DNA of 64,000 nucleotides from contig JACJGO010000003.1 of NCBI GenBank assembly GCA_014163555.1, forward strand, positions 336,974 through 400,973, given 5' to 3'. The position numbers and the translations under genes were made by a program. Below, piece by piece: positions 1-9,187 of the stretch. The DNA is from Flavisolibacter longurius. GTDB taxonomy: Bacteria; Bacteroidota; Bacteroidia; Chitinophagales; Chitinophagaceae. The first letter of the stretch is position 1, and each line of letters opens with the position of its first letter. The notes under the pieces were generated by a model. That model was not told the origin of the DNA and searched no databases. It was given only the letters and a program-made list of their open reading frames with translations.

Positions 1-705
1 TGGAGTACCGACTGGTTTCGCAACCCGGAGCGGGAACTGAAGAGAGTAGTTGAGGCCATTGAAAAAGCAAAGGGGGCTTTTTACCTGCAGGAAGATCCGG
101 GTGATGAGGAGGTGATCGAAAAAAGTTTTGTACGCGAAACGGCACGAAGCGAAGATGCAGCCCTTCCCGAATACGAAGCCGCGATCCTGCACCCGGAAAT
201 TGCCACCAAGGAGCTTCACCAGCACACGTTGGGCAAACTGGCTGGCTGGATTGAAAAGGTGGTGCAGATCGAAAGCCCGGTACACTTTGACGAGATGGCA
301 CGGCGCATGGTGGAAGCAGCCGGCATCAGCCGCATGGGTTCCCGCATTCGCAACCAGTTGCTGCTGGCCACACAGTTTGCGGAAGGTGGTGGCAAGATCG
401 TTCGGCGGGATGAATTTTTGTGGTCCCCGCAAATGCAAAAACCAACCCTGCGCAAACGGGCCGAATTACATCCCCCTTCCAAAAAAATAAAATTCATTGC
501 TCCGGAAGAGCTGGAATTGGCCATTGAAAAAGTAGTGGGAGATGCGGTGGCAGTGCAACCGGAAGCGGCGGTGAACCTGGTAACAAAACTGCTGGGTTTT
601 TCACGGGTAACCGAAGACATGCGGCAGGAGCTGATGGAAGCCATCCGCAAAGCCATTCAGGGGGGCAAAATAGTGTTGGAAGGTGGATTGATGAAGCTGG
701 GCTGA
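1..705 (+). CDS. C-terminal part of a large DUF3320-type helicase/nuclease (5' end outside window)
   Basis: The frame is open from base 1, so this is the last ~234 residues of a longer protein. The first residues (WSTDWFRNPERELKRVVEAI) match the end of the MTES_1575-type endonuclease domain. In large SF1 helicases of the DUF4011/AAA_11/AAA_12 architecture that domain precedes a C-terminal DUF3320 domain. Residues ~75-160 and ~175-234 (ending IVLEGGLMKLG) look like two winged-helix-like DUF3320 modules. Such proteins are thought to act on nucleic acid, possibly in defence or repair; the role here is not shown. The helicase motifs lie upstream and cannot be checked. Confidence 0.75.
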   Translation, partial: WSTDWFRNPERELKRVVEAIEKAKGAFYLQEDPGDEEVIEKSFVRETARSEDAALPEYEAAILHPEIATKELHQHTLGKLAGWIEKVVQIESPVHFDEMARRMVEAAGISRMGSRIRNQLLLATQFAEGGGKIVRRDEFLWSPQMQKPTLRKRAELHPPSKKIKFIAPEELELAIEKVVGDAVAVQPEAAVNLVTKLLGFSRVTEDMRQELMEAIRKAIQGGKIVLEGGLMKLG

Positions 706-815
706 TGCTGGTTACGCCTCAATACAAGTTTGTTTCGTAGTAGACTATCTTTTTCAATAGAATAAACACTTGAGAAGAGTATGGTTTTTCACAGCGGCTT
801 CAAATCAGATAAACG

Positions 816-1721
816 CTAAAACGTTTCGTCCGTTAGTTCCCGGTTTACCATAGCGCCTGTGAGATTTCCGGCGGAAACAGCAGCGGCTACGGACCGCATC
901 GGATTGGTATTATCGCCGCAGGCAAATACACCGGCAATGCTTGTTTTTTGAAACATATCCACTTTAATATGGCCTTGTTCTGTCAGCTCGCAACCCAGTG
1001 AAACGGGAATACCGGAATGCTGTTCAAAGAGAACTGCAGCATAAACAGCGGTAAAGGATTCAGTGGTACCATCCTGAAAGACCAGATGCTTCAGGTGGCC
1101 GTTTTGGTGCACCAGTTCAACAACCTCCTTTTCTATTATGCTTACATTTTTTGTTTGCAGCCGGCTTACCTGTTCTGCCGTCAGTTCTGCTTTGTCTGTG
1201 ATCAGGGTGACCGTATCCGTTAGGTTGCGTACCAGAGAAGCAAGGTGAAAGGCTCTTTCGCCGTTGGCAAGAATACCCGTTTTTTGACCACGGAATTCAT
1301 AACCGTGGCAGTACGGGCAATGAATTACCGTGATGCCCCAGCATTCGGAAAACCCTTTAAGGGGCGGCAGCAGGTCTTTTATCCCGGTGGCAAAAACCAG
1401 CTTTTTTGCGCTGTACGATTCGCCGGATGCAACGTCAATAGCAAAACCATTATCGGTCTTCTTGCCACTGACAGCAGTGCCGTTTTGAAAGCTGACAGTT
1501 TTGTATTGCAACACCTGTTCTTTTGCTTTTGCAGCAATGGCAGCCGGAGTTTCTCCATCCTGCGTGAGAAAATTATGCGAATGGGGTGTTTGCCGGTTAC
1601 AGGGAGATCCGCTGTCGATGACCAAAACAGTGCGTAACGAACGGCCCAGGGCCATGGCTGCGGAAAGGCCTGCATAACTGCCCCCGATGATAATAGCGTC
1701 AAAACTGTTCTTTTCTGTCAT
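816..1721 (-). CDS. NAD(P)/FAD-dependent oxidoreductase, thioredoxin-reductase-like
   Basis: A 301-residue flavoprotein of the low-molecular-weight thioredoxin reductase fold. It has an N-terminal FAD Rossmann motif (GGSYAGLSAAMALGRS), a redox-active CPYC pair in CPYCHGYE near residue 135, a second nucleotide-binding half, and the C-terminal FAD motif GVFACGDNTNPMRSVAAAVS. Length fits the family. The CPYCHGYE form is common in stand-alone oxidoreductases that are not proven thioredoxin reductases, so the electron acceptor is unknown. Its ATG overlaps the stop of a 51-codon ORF upstream (ATGA), which suggests translational coupling. Confidence 0.88.
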   Translation of the reverse strand: MTEKNSFDAIIIGGSYAGLSAAMALGRSLRTVLVIDSGSPCNRQTPHSHNFLTQDGETPAAIAAKAKEQVLQYKTVSFQNGTAVSGKKTDNGFAIDVASGESYSAKKLVFATGIKDLLPPLKGFSECWGITVIHCPYCHGYEFRGQKTGILANGERAFHLASLVRNLTDTVTLITDKAELTAEQVSRLQTKNVSIIEKEVVELVHQNGHLKHLVFQDGTTESFTAVYAAVLFEQHSGIPVSLGCELTEQGHIKVDMFQKTSIAGVFACGDNTNPMRSVAAAVSAGNLTGAMVNRELTDETF

Positions 1722-1873
1722 GCGTCTGAATTTTCTGTTGGCTTTGCCAGGATAGTGGCACCGGTGACAAGGCTAGCGGCAGGGTTCCTTTCCTGTTGAA
1801 CGGGTGAAGGAGCTTCAGGCTGCTTCCAATTTTTAAAGGTAATAATCCTACGGTATTCGGTAATATGGTTCAT
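1718..1873 (-). CDS. Small ORF (51 aa) translationally coupled to the oxidoreductase
   Basis: This 51-codon frame begins MNHITEYRRIITFKNW and ends ILAKPTENSDA. Its TGA overlaps the ATG of the downstream flavoprotein gene in the sequence ATGA, a classic coupling arrangement. There is an in-frame stop six codons upstream of the ATG, so it is not the tail of a longer gene unless a frameshift exists. I do not recognise a family. It could be a small real protein, a leader peptide, or chance. Confidence 0.35.
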   Translation of the reverse strand: MNHITEYRRIITFKNWKQPEAPSPVQQERNPAASLVTGATILAKPTENSDA

Positions 1874-2139
1874 TCGTTTTGAGAATGCGTTTTATTCGCG
1901 TCTCGTATCCGCTATAAAATCGTCATGGTTTGGGAAGTGTCGATTACAAGCAGACCATTGCTAAATCCAAAATTTTTTTCGGTTATGCATAGCTGATACA
2001 TGGCCTGAAGAATATTCTTGCAAAAAGAGTATTATCATCTCTCTTCGGCAACAGCGAGGCTGTACAAAAATATCGGGTGTCAGTCTGAACGGTAACCGAT
2101 CTTATTCTCTTTGTATAACAATTCTGCAACTTCAAAGTA

Positions 2140-3861
2140 TCAATGCAGGTTGCGTACCACCTCGGATCCGGAGCCACCGCGTAAAATATCCATGTCAGCA
2201 CCCAGGTGTGCCTGCTGCACATGATCAATGTACAGTTTTACATACCCCCTGGCGGCCATGGGCGGAGGGGCTATCCATGCTTCTTTTCTTTTCTGCAATT
2301 CTTCTTCGGATATATCCAGGTGCAGGCGTCGCTGCTCCACATCCAGCTCAATCATATCGCCATTCTGCACAAGCGCCAGGGTGCCGCCAACGGCACTTTC
2401 CGGCGATACATGCAGCACTACCGTACCGGCAGCCGTGCCACTCATTCTCCCGTCGGAGATTCGTATCATGTCGCGTATGCCTTTGCGCAGCAACTTTTCG
2501 GGCAGGTCCACATTGCCCACTTCGGGCATGCCGGGATAACCAACTGGCCCTACGCCTTTTAAAACGATCACGCAGGTTTCGTCAATATCCAAAAGCGGGT
2601 CGTCGATTCTTGCATGGTAGTCTTCCATGGTTTCAAACACCACAGCCCGGCCACGGTGCTTGAGCAATGCTTTTGTAGCGGCCGATGGTTTGATAATAGC
2701 ACCTTGCTCGCAGAGATTTCCTTTTAAAACGGCAATGCCGGCTTTTTCTTGCAGCGGGTTTTCTATCGATGCAATTACATCCTGGTTATAACAAACCGGT
2801 TTGCTGTTGTTTTCAACAAGCGGTTTCCCGTTAACCGTCAAGGCATCGTTGTGCAGGAAGTCTTTCAGTTCTTTGATCACAACAGGCAATCCGCCGGCAT
2901 AATAAAAATCTTCCATCAGGTATTTGCCGGATGGCTTCAGGTTGACCAACAGCGGAATCCTGCTGCCGATAGCATCAAAATCTTCCAGCGATAAGTCCAC
3001 GCCAATGCGGCCGGCAATGGCCAGGAGGTGAATGATAAAATTGGTGGAGCCGCCTATCGCCGCATTCACAACAATGGAGTTTTCAAATGCCTGCCGGGTC
3101 AGAATTTTTGAAAGCTTCAGGTCTTCTTTTACCATTTCCACAATGCGCCTGCCCGATAGTTGCGCCAGGAGTTTTTTCCGGGCATCAACGGCCGGAATAG
3201 CAGCGGCACCCGGCAGGGTCAGTCCCAGGGCTTCCACCATGCAGGCCATGGTAGAAGCTGTGCCCATGGTCATGCAATGCCCGGCACTGCGGGCCACGCC
3301 AATCTCCGCTTCCAGTATGTCTTCGGCCGAATAGTTTTCCACCAGCATTTTTTCTTTTACCATCCAGTTGAACGACCCGCTTCCGAGGCATTCGCCTTTG
3401 AACCTTCCGTTCAGCATGGCCCCGCCGGGAACAACGATGGTTGGCAAGTCAACGCTGCAGGCACCCATCACCGTAGAAGGCGTTGTTTTATCGCAGCCTG
3501 TCAGCAGTACCACACCGTCCAGTGGGTTGGCCCGGATGGTTTCTTCGGTGTCCATGGCGGCCAGGTTGCGAAACAGCATGGTAGTGGGCCGCATGATGGT
3601 TTCGCCCAGCGACGTTACAGGAAATTCCAGTGGAAAGCCGCCAGCTTCTATCACGCCCCGCTTGACCACCTCCGCTAGGTCACGCAAATGCCCGTTGCAG
3701 GGCGTCAGTTCGCTCCAGGTATTGCAGATGCCGATCACCGGCCTGTCCTTGAAATAATCATCGGGGTAGCCCTGGTTGCGCAGCCAGGAACGGTGCACAA
3801 ACCCCATTTTATCATTCTTCCCGAACCAATCGTAACTCTTGAGTTTTTTATCCTGTTGCAT
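2140..3861 (-). CDS. IlvD/Edd family pentonate (L-arabinonate/D-xylonate-type) dehydratase
   Basis: A 573-residue Fe-S dehydratase, the usual length for sugar-acid members of IlvD/Edd. The three cluster cysteines are visible in ICNTWSE, TGCDKTTPS and GHCMTMGTAST, and the Mg-binding Lys/Asp region follows the second. The opening (YDWFGKNDKMGFVHRSWLRN) and the TPCNGHL segment resemble L-arabinonate and D-xylonate dehydratases more than dihydroxy-acid dehydratase. The expected reaction is aldonate to 2-keto-3-deoxyaldonate plus water, in the cytoplasm (no signal peptide). It lies downstream of susC-susD behind a terminator. Pentonate specificity is inferred from neighbouring arabinose/xylose glycosidases and the FAH-type and ALDH genes. 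Confidence 0.88.
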   Translation of the reverse strand: MQQDKKLKSYDWFGKNDKMGFVHRSWLRNQGYPDDYFKDRPVIGICNTWSELTPCNGHLRDLAEVVKRGVIEAGGFPLEFPVTSLGETIMRPTTMLFRNLAAMDTEETIRANPLDGVVLLTGCDKTTPSTVMGACSVDLPTIVVPGGAMLNGRFKGECLGSGSFNWMVKEKMLVENYSAEDILEAEIGVARSAGHCMTMGTASTMACMVEALGLTLPGAAAIPAVDARKKLLAQLSGRRIVEMVKEDLKLSKILTRQAFENSIVVNAAIGGSTNFIIHLLAIAGRIGVDLSLEDFDAIGSRIPLLVNLKPSGKYLMEDFYYAGGLPVVIKELKDFLHNDALTVNGKPLVENNSKPVCYNQDVIASIENPLQEKAGIAVLKGNLCEQGAIIKPSAATKALLKHRGRAVVFETMEDYHARIDDPLLDIDETCVIVLKGVGPVGYPGMPEVGNVDLPEKLLRKGIRDMIRISDGRMSGTAAGTVVLHVSPESAVGGTLALVQNGDMIELDVEQRRLHLDISEEELQKRKEAWIAPPPMAARGYVKLYIDHVQQAHLGADMDILRGGSGSEVVRNLH

Positions 3862-3896
3862 AAAATCTGTTTTATCCGCTTGCAGCTATCGTGTAA

Positions 3897-3933
3897 AAAG
3901 AAAGACCTGTTGTATAGACAACGGTCTTTCTTT
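3897..3933 (-). terminator. Intrinsic terminator after susD
   Basis: An 11-bp stem (AAAGAAAGACC pairing with GGTCTTTCTTT) encloses a further short GTTGT/ACAAC pairing. On the minus strand it is followed by a run of five T. It sits between the end of susD and the start of the dehydratase gene, so the two are probably separately or partially co-transcribed. Confidence 0.75.
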
Positions 3934-3957
3934 ATTGATTCTGCTTGTGAACGTTTT

Positions 3958-5496
3958 TTATTTATCCCACCAAACCCTTGTGCTTAACTTATCAGCGCCC
4001 TGGCGTGCAACGGCTGCATTCACGTTGGCGCTATTGACCGACAACTCAGAGGTTGGATAGGTAAGTCTCCTGATAAAGGTACCATTGGGTACATCAGGAT
4101 TACTCGGTTGTCCGTAGGGATTTGGCGATAGTGCAGGAAAGCCGCTCCGGCGGAAATTGGCAAAAGCTTCGGGCCCATTTAAGAAGGATGCGATCCAGTA
4201 CTGTATGTTAATCTTTTCCAGTTCCGTTCCGGCTCCCAACGGGTTGGCCGCCACATAGGCATCCCGGGCTGCGCCGGGTACAGCGGATGCGGCGTCATAG
4301 GCGGCCATCTGGCCCATGTGCGCCCTTATGCCGTTCTCATAATATTGGGCAGCCGTACCGGTGGTGATCCAGTTGCGGAAGCGGGCTTCTGCCAGAAGCA
4401 GGTTGGTTTGGGCTGCGGTCACCAAAAATACCGGTGCGGAAGGCTTGGCCATGCGCCGGCGGTCAACCTGGCTGTAGTCGTAAAAGCTTGCCAGGCCATC
4501 GGCTGTTGCTGCCGCTACGATGGTGCCATTGTCCTTTCCAATGGGCATGCCGATCTGCCGGGCCGGATCCGTGGACCCAACAGCCGGTGTTTGTCCCGGT
4601 CCTGAAGTGGCACCAACGTACCGAATAGCGATGGCGGAAAGCCGCGGGTCGGAGGTATTTTTCAAGTGATCCACAAAGGGTTTTGCCAGGTAAAAATTGG
4701 CTCCCTCCGTACCGTTAAGTGTAACCCCCATGGGCTGGGTGTAGTTGGCATCATGCGGAATAAAAGCATTGTCGGCATTGGTAAGAATCACCCCGCCGTT
4801 GAAGGCAGCCTGCACGGTGGCCTGGGCTTTTGTTGCATCTACTTTGCTGAGACGCATACCTGCCCGCAGAAGGAGGGAATACCCGAATTTTTTCCATTTC
4901 TCGATATTGCCGCCATAAAACACATCAGCCGTTTCAATTGTTCCTGTTGGATTCAGGGCAGCCGTTGCATCGGTCAGTTCCTGGATTAATTTGGGATAAA
5001 TATCCTGCTGCGCATCGTATTTCGGGAAAAAGGTCTGGGTGAAATAGCCTGCACCGGCTTCACTGTAAGGAATATCGCCATATTCATCCGTAAGCACCAT
5101 GAAAGTGTATGCCTGAAAGATGCGGGCCATGTTGTACAGGTTGGATTTGCCCGGAACGTCTTTCGTCATTGCAATGACATCGTTGGTGTACTTGATAACG
5201 TTCTGGTAATAGCCAGCCCAAAGCGGTGCCATGGTTACATCCCGGCTATCCTGGTTAAAGTTGGCTCCCGCCAGCACACCGCCATTGGGCGTTACCATCT
5301 GCTGCACAATCCCCACATCAAAGATCAGCGACTTAACGGGGAATGATGCATTGATCACAGCAGTGTTAAGCAACAGTGCAGGGTCAACAGCGGTAGGAGA
5401 GGTTTTGTTTTGGTTCAGTTCATCAAAGCCTTTGTCGCAGGCAACGGCAGATGCCATGAGTATGACCAGTAAACTATAGTTGAATATTTTTTTCAT
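3958..5496 (-). CDS. SusD/RagB-family (SusD-like_2) outer-membrane nutrient-binding lipoprotein
   Basis: A 512-residue lipoprotein with a type II signal peptide ending MASAVAC, so Cys20 is the expected lipidated residue. The early segment DKGFDELNQNKTSPTAVDPA is typical of the SusD-like_2 branch, and the GYYQNVIKYTNDVI and ARIFQAYTFMVLTDEYGDIPYSEA helices match the TPR-like SusD core. SusD-type proteins form the lid on the SusC transporter and capture glycan. It lies 11 bp after susC. The likely ligand, from the GH3, GH43 and GH127 genes nearby, is a pentose-containing oligosaccharide, but the sequence does not show this. Confidence 0.93.
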   Translation of the reverse strand: MKKIFNYSLLVILMASAVACDKGFDELNQNKTSPTAVDPALLLNTAVINASFPVKSLIFDVGIVQQMVTPNGGVLAGANFNQDSRDVTMAPLWAGYYQNVIKYTNDVIAMTKDVPGKSNLYNMARIFQAYTFMVLTDEYGDIPYSEAGAGYFTQTFFPKYDAQQDIYPKLIQELTDATAALNPTGTIETADVFYGGNIEKWKKFGYSLLLRAGMRLSKVDATKAQATVQAAFNGGVILTNADNAFIPHDANYTQPMGVTLNGTEGANFYLAKPFVDHLKNTSDPRLSAIAIRYVGATSGPGQTPAVGSTDPARQIGMPIGKDNGTIVAAATADGLASFYDYSQVDRRRMAKPSAPVFLVTAAQTNLLLAEARFRNWITTGTAAQYYENGIRAHMGQMAAYDAASAVPGAARDAYVAANPLGAGTELEKINIQYWIASFLNGPEAFANFRRSGFPALSPNPYGQPSNPDVPNGTFIRRLTYPTSELSVNSANVNAAVARQGADKLSTRVWWDK

Positions 5497-5507
5497 AATC
5501 GGTGGAG

Positions 5508-8500
5508 TTAGAATTTAATGTTCAGGTTCACGCCAATACTTCTTGTTGTGGGCAGGCCGGGTGCTTCCAGTCCAACCATGTTGTCGGAACCATACCCAAA
5601 GGTTTCGGGGTCAATGTTGTCAACCCATTTTTTAATGATGAGAACATTGTTGGCCACAAAATCCAGCTTGGCACCTTTCACCGGCCATTTGGCGGGAAGG
5701 AAGCGGGAGAAATCATAACCAAGTGTGATCTGGCGCAGTTTCCAGTAGCCGCCGTTGTAAATCACCGATTCAACAATCTGCTGCGACCGCAGGTGTTCCC
5801 AGTAGGTTTGCACCGGCGCTACAACGGTGTTGTTACCACCAGATGCATTAACGCCTTTGCCGATCACGCCACCATCTCTTCCCTCGAGGGTTCGCTTGTG
5901 CAGGCCATGACGAATGGCGTTGAAGTTGGTGCCCGAAAGCATTTTGTTACCCAACTTGTAATCGATAAATACGGAGAGGCCAATGCCTTTGTAGCTGAAC
6001 GTATTCAGGAAGCCACCTGTCCATTTGGGAAGGCCGCTGCCAAACAGCACAAAATCGGCGGTTCGCTGCGGTAGGCCGTTCGATTGAAAGATCCGGTTGC
6101 CCTTGACATCCGTGGCATAGCCAAAGCCCGCAATCTGTCCCATCTCTTCGCCCACAACAAGCCGTACTTCTCCATTAAATACGTGTGTGCCTACCGTGAT
6201 GCGTTCACCGGGTTTATTGGTAACGATGCTCAATACCTGTGTTTTGTTGTACGATGTATTGGCAGTAAAATCCCAGGAGAAATTGCGGGTCCGTACCGGC
6301 GCTAAACTAAGCAGGGCCTCAAAGCCTTCGTTCTTGCTTTCGCCGCTGTTGATGCGGGTGCTCACATAACCGGTAGCATCCGAAATCTGAACGGGTACGA
6401 TCTGATCCCTGGTGGTTTTTCGGTAAACGGCCACATCAAGGTTGACGCGGTTGTTGAACATTCTTACTTCCAGGCCCAGTTCTGTTTCGGCTACGCGGCT
6501 GGGTTTCAGGTTGGCATTGGGTACAACGGTGCCGCTGTTGGCCAGCGCAACGGGTACACCCGCCGGGTTGTTGATAAGATTGGCATTGATGGCGTAGAAC
6601 AACTGGTTGGAATATGGCGCCACATCGCCATCGCTGCCCACTTCAGCATAACCCAATCTTATTTTGCCAAAGGTCAGCCAGGGGATGGTTCGTAAGGTTT
6701 CTGAAAAAACATAGGCACCGGAAATGGAAGGATACAGGATGCTCCGGTTTTGCGGTGAAAGCGTCGAGAACCAGTCATTGCGTACCGTTCCGTTTACATA
6801 GATTGTTCGCTTCCACGAAACTTCGCCTGAGCTGTAAAGCGAATTCACGCCTTGCTCCAGCAATGTATAAACAGGGTCTTTTGCCCTTCCGTTTTGAACC
6901 GTATAAAGGCCGCGGATCACAAAGTCGGTTACCTGCACATTGTTGATGTCCGATCGGCGTTTCATCTGGTTGCCACCGCCGGTAAGCGCCACACCAAAAT
7001 CACCAAACTCTTTTGTTGCCGAGACCAGGAAGTCAAGATTGCTTTCACGAAAGCGCCGTGACTCCTGCGTGTAAATGCCGTTTACAAAACCTGCGGGTGC
7101 TGGTGACCGTGAGGCATGTCCAGTAGGGAAATTATTGAAGTCTTCATCCCTTGACCAGTAATCCTGTCCAAACCGACCCTGAACAAACAACCAGGGCAGA
7201 ATATTGTACTTGGCATAAATATTACCAAACACCCTGTCGCGGGTGATGTTGTGAAACTGCTCGGCCAATACCCAATAAGGATTGGTGCGGTTCATAAAAC
7301 GGGAATAGACGTATTCATTGCCCTGCGCATTGTACATGTTTTCTTTCAGTACACTAAGCGGCATAGTGGTTGACATTGCCATCAGTGTGGTGGGAATAGA
7401 GTTGTCCTGGTTGGCGATGTTGGGCGGGTTCCTGTTTTTTTCGTGGGAGTAATTGACACTACCACCAAAACTCAGCTTCTGCGACAGGTTGTAGCTGAAG
7501 CCCATGTTCAGGGATTTTCGGTTAAAAGAATTGTTGGGAACAATGCCTTTGTTTTCCGTATTGTTCAGTGAAAGATGAATGCCGCCTTTTTCTGCATTGG
7601 TGGACAGCGATATTGTGTTGGAAAGGTTTTGCCCGTGGCGATAAAATTCCTTGATGCGGCTGGGTTGCGCCACGTAAGGCACCTGCAGGTTGTTAAACAG
7701 GATATGCGTCATGCCCGGTTGGATCCGTTCGCCAAACGACCATTGGCCGGAGGTAGGATTGGGTGACGTAGGCCGTACGCCATTTTCGCCCTGGCCAAAT
7801 TCTTTTTGGTAGTCAGTAAAATCCAATGGAGTTTCGTTGTTGTAGTTGACGTTGTAACTGATGCCAAGACCATTGCCGCGGCCTTTTGTTTTGGTGGTGA
7901 TCATGATTACACCATCCTTGGCGCGGGAACCATAAAGTGCTGATGCCGGAGCACCTTTCAAAACGGTCATGCTTTCAATATCATCCGGGTTGATGCTTGA
8001 CAAGCCGTCACCGCCATCTGCATACACGCCCCCACCTCTTGTGTTAATGGTGTTCTCGCTGAAATTGCTGTTGTCAATGGGCACACCATTGATAACGATC
8101 AGTGGGTTGTTCTGTCCTGAAATGGACGACTGGCCGCGAATGCGGATCTTGGAAGTGCCCCCCGGTCCTGTACCTAATGAGGAGATGTTGACACCTGCAA
8201 TTTTTCCCTGCAGGGCATTCATCACATTCGGTGTGCGGTTCACCGTTAGTTCCTCCGGTTTTACACTGGTGGCAGAATAGCCCAATCCCCGCGACTGTTT
8301 GGTGATACCCAGCGCCGTTACTACCACGGTTCCCATATCCTGTACAGAAGAAACAAGGGAGACGGCAATTTGCCGGCGGCCTTCAACCGGCACTTCCATG
8401 CTATTGTAGCCAACATAGCTGAATACCAGCACTGCATTGGGAGCTGCATTAATCTGGAATTGCCCGGAGGCATCGGTGGCCGTGCCGGTGGCGGTTCCTT

Positions 8501-8657
8501 TTACCGTAACCGAAACGCCGGATAATTTTTTTCCAGTTTCATCGGAAACGGTTCCGGAAACCGGTTGTGCCTGCGCGGCGGCAAAAAACGAAAGGCATAA
8601 AAAGGAGAGAAGCAGCGTGAAGCCGGTGAAAAGGCCTGGCTTTGCATTTTCTTTCAT
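5508..8657 (-). CDS. SusC/RagA-family TonB-linked outer-membrane transporter
   Basis: 1049 residues, typical of SusC. Order of parts: signal peptide (to about residue 31, ending AAAQAQ), a carboxypeptidase-regulatory-like barrel (PVSGTVSDETGKKLSGVSV through VLVFSYVGYNSMEV), a SusC plug (VMNALQGKIAGVNISS, then IRIRGQSSISGQNNPLIVIN), and a long 22-strand-type barrel ending GVNLNIKF. It imports oligosaccharide together with the SusD protein encoded just downstream. No ECF sigma/anti-sigma pair or hybrid two-component gene is adjacent, so control may be by a repressor or AraC protein; an 18-bp palindrome lies upstream. Confidence 0.96.
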   Translation of the reverse strand: MKENAKPGLFTGFTLLLSFLCLSFFAAAQAQPVSGTVSDETGKKLSGVSVTVKGTATGTATDASGQFQINAAPNAVLVFSYVGYNSMEVPVEGRRQIAVSLVSSVQDMGTVVVTALGITKQSRGLGYSATSVKPEELTVNRTPNVMNALQGKIAGVNISSLGTGPGGTSKIRIRGQSSISGQNNPLIVINGVPIDNSNFSENTINTRGGGVYADGGDGLSSINPDDIESMTVLKGAPASALYGSRAKDGVIMITTKTKGRGNGLGISYNVNYNNETPLDFTDYQKEFGQGENGVRPTSPNPTSGQWSFGERIQPGMTHILFNNLQVPYVAQPSRIKEFYRHGQNLSNTISLSTNAEKGGIHLSLNNTENKGIVPNNSFNRKSLNMGFSYNLSQKLSFGGSVNYSHEKNRNPPNIANQDNSIPTTLMAMSTTMPLSVLKENMYNAQGNEYVYSRFMNRTNPYWVLAEQFHNITRDRVFGNIYAKYNILPWLFVQGRFGQDYWSRDEDFNNFPTGHASRSPAPAGFVNGIYTQESRRFRESNLDFLVSATKEFGDFGVALTGGGNQMKRRSDINNVQVTDFVIRGLYTVQNGRAKDPVYTLLEQGVNSLYSSGEVSWKRTIYVNGTVRNDWFSTLSPQNRSILYPSISGAYVFSETLRTIPWLTFGKIRLGYAEVGSDGDVAPYSNQLFYAINANLINNPAGVPVALANSGTVVPNANLKPSRVAETELGLEVRMFNNRVNLDVAVYRKTTRDQIVPVQISDATGYVSTRINSGESKNEGFEALLSLAPVRTRNFSWDFTANTSYNKTQVLSIVTNKPGERITVGTHVFNGEVRLVVGEEMGQIAGFGYATDVKGNRIFQSNGLPQRTADFVLFGSGLPKWTGGFLNTFSYKGIGLSVFIDYKLGNKMLSGTNFNAIRHGLHKRTLEGRDGGVIGKGVNASGGNNTVVAPVQTYWEHLRSQQIVESVIYNGGYWKLRQITLGYDFSRFLPAKWPVKGAKLDFVANNVLIIKKWVDNIDPETFGYGSDNMVGLEAPGLPTTRSIGVNLNIKF

Positions 8658-9187
8658 GATAGCAAGTAGTTTGATGAAGAAATAAATGATAAGACAATAA
8701 GTAACCTCTCACAGTCCGGGAATAGAGTACCAAAGTATTTCCTGTATGAATGAAAAACTTCCAATATATAACGGCGTTGATTTTTGTACATTCCGGTACA
8801 ATAATTTTTCTTTCTTTATCAGGCCGGCATCGAAGCAAGCGATGTTTTCAGAATAAAGTTGTTGACATGGAAAGGCCTGCAGAAAACATCTTCAATACCC
8901 AGAGTGAAGGTTCCGTGTCGGACGATTAATTTTTATCATATTAGGAAGTATATATAAGTAGATGGCGTGAAGAAGCGGGTAGATGCGACAGGATCTTGCG
9001 CAGCTTTGGTAAAGAATCGGCACAACAAGATCTTATAACACTACAAGCGGCATTTGAAAAAACAAGGAGGCGTAAACCTGTTGATGGGCAGGGCATGGCA
9101 GCCTACCCATTGGTGGTAGAAACAGTGGCGGTATGCGTGGATCGCAACAAAAAATTCGCAACACGAAAGAAAACGTTTCACTATAAA
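8658..9187. other. Divergent intergenic region between susC and the first RraA-like gene
   Basis: About 530 bp separate two outward-facing genes, so both promoters should lie here. An open frame runs into the RraA gene from 8996, but its first 64 codons look non-coding (no signal peptide, odd composition). The clearest structure is the 18-bp palindrome at 8784-8801. A minus-strand TACTTTG (about 8731) resembles a Bacteroidota -7 box for susC but lacks a well-spaced -33 element. Confidence 0.5.
8784..8801. promoter_or_regulatory. Candidate operator palindrome upstream of susC
   Basis: The 18-bp sequence TTGTACATTCCGGTACAA has perfect 6-bp arms (TTGTAC/GTACAA) around a 6-bp centre. It lies ~127 bp upstream of susC and ~390 bp upstream of the divergent RraA gene. 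Symmetry and size fit a dimeric repressor site (LacI/GntR type), but no such regulator is encoded in the window. Confidence 0.4.

Noticed and set aside
8996..9187. 64-codon upstream extension of the first RraA-like gene
   Set aside because: No sequence resembling a protein domain, and the internal ATG at 9188 gives a proper signal peptide.
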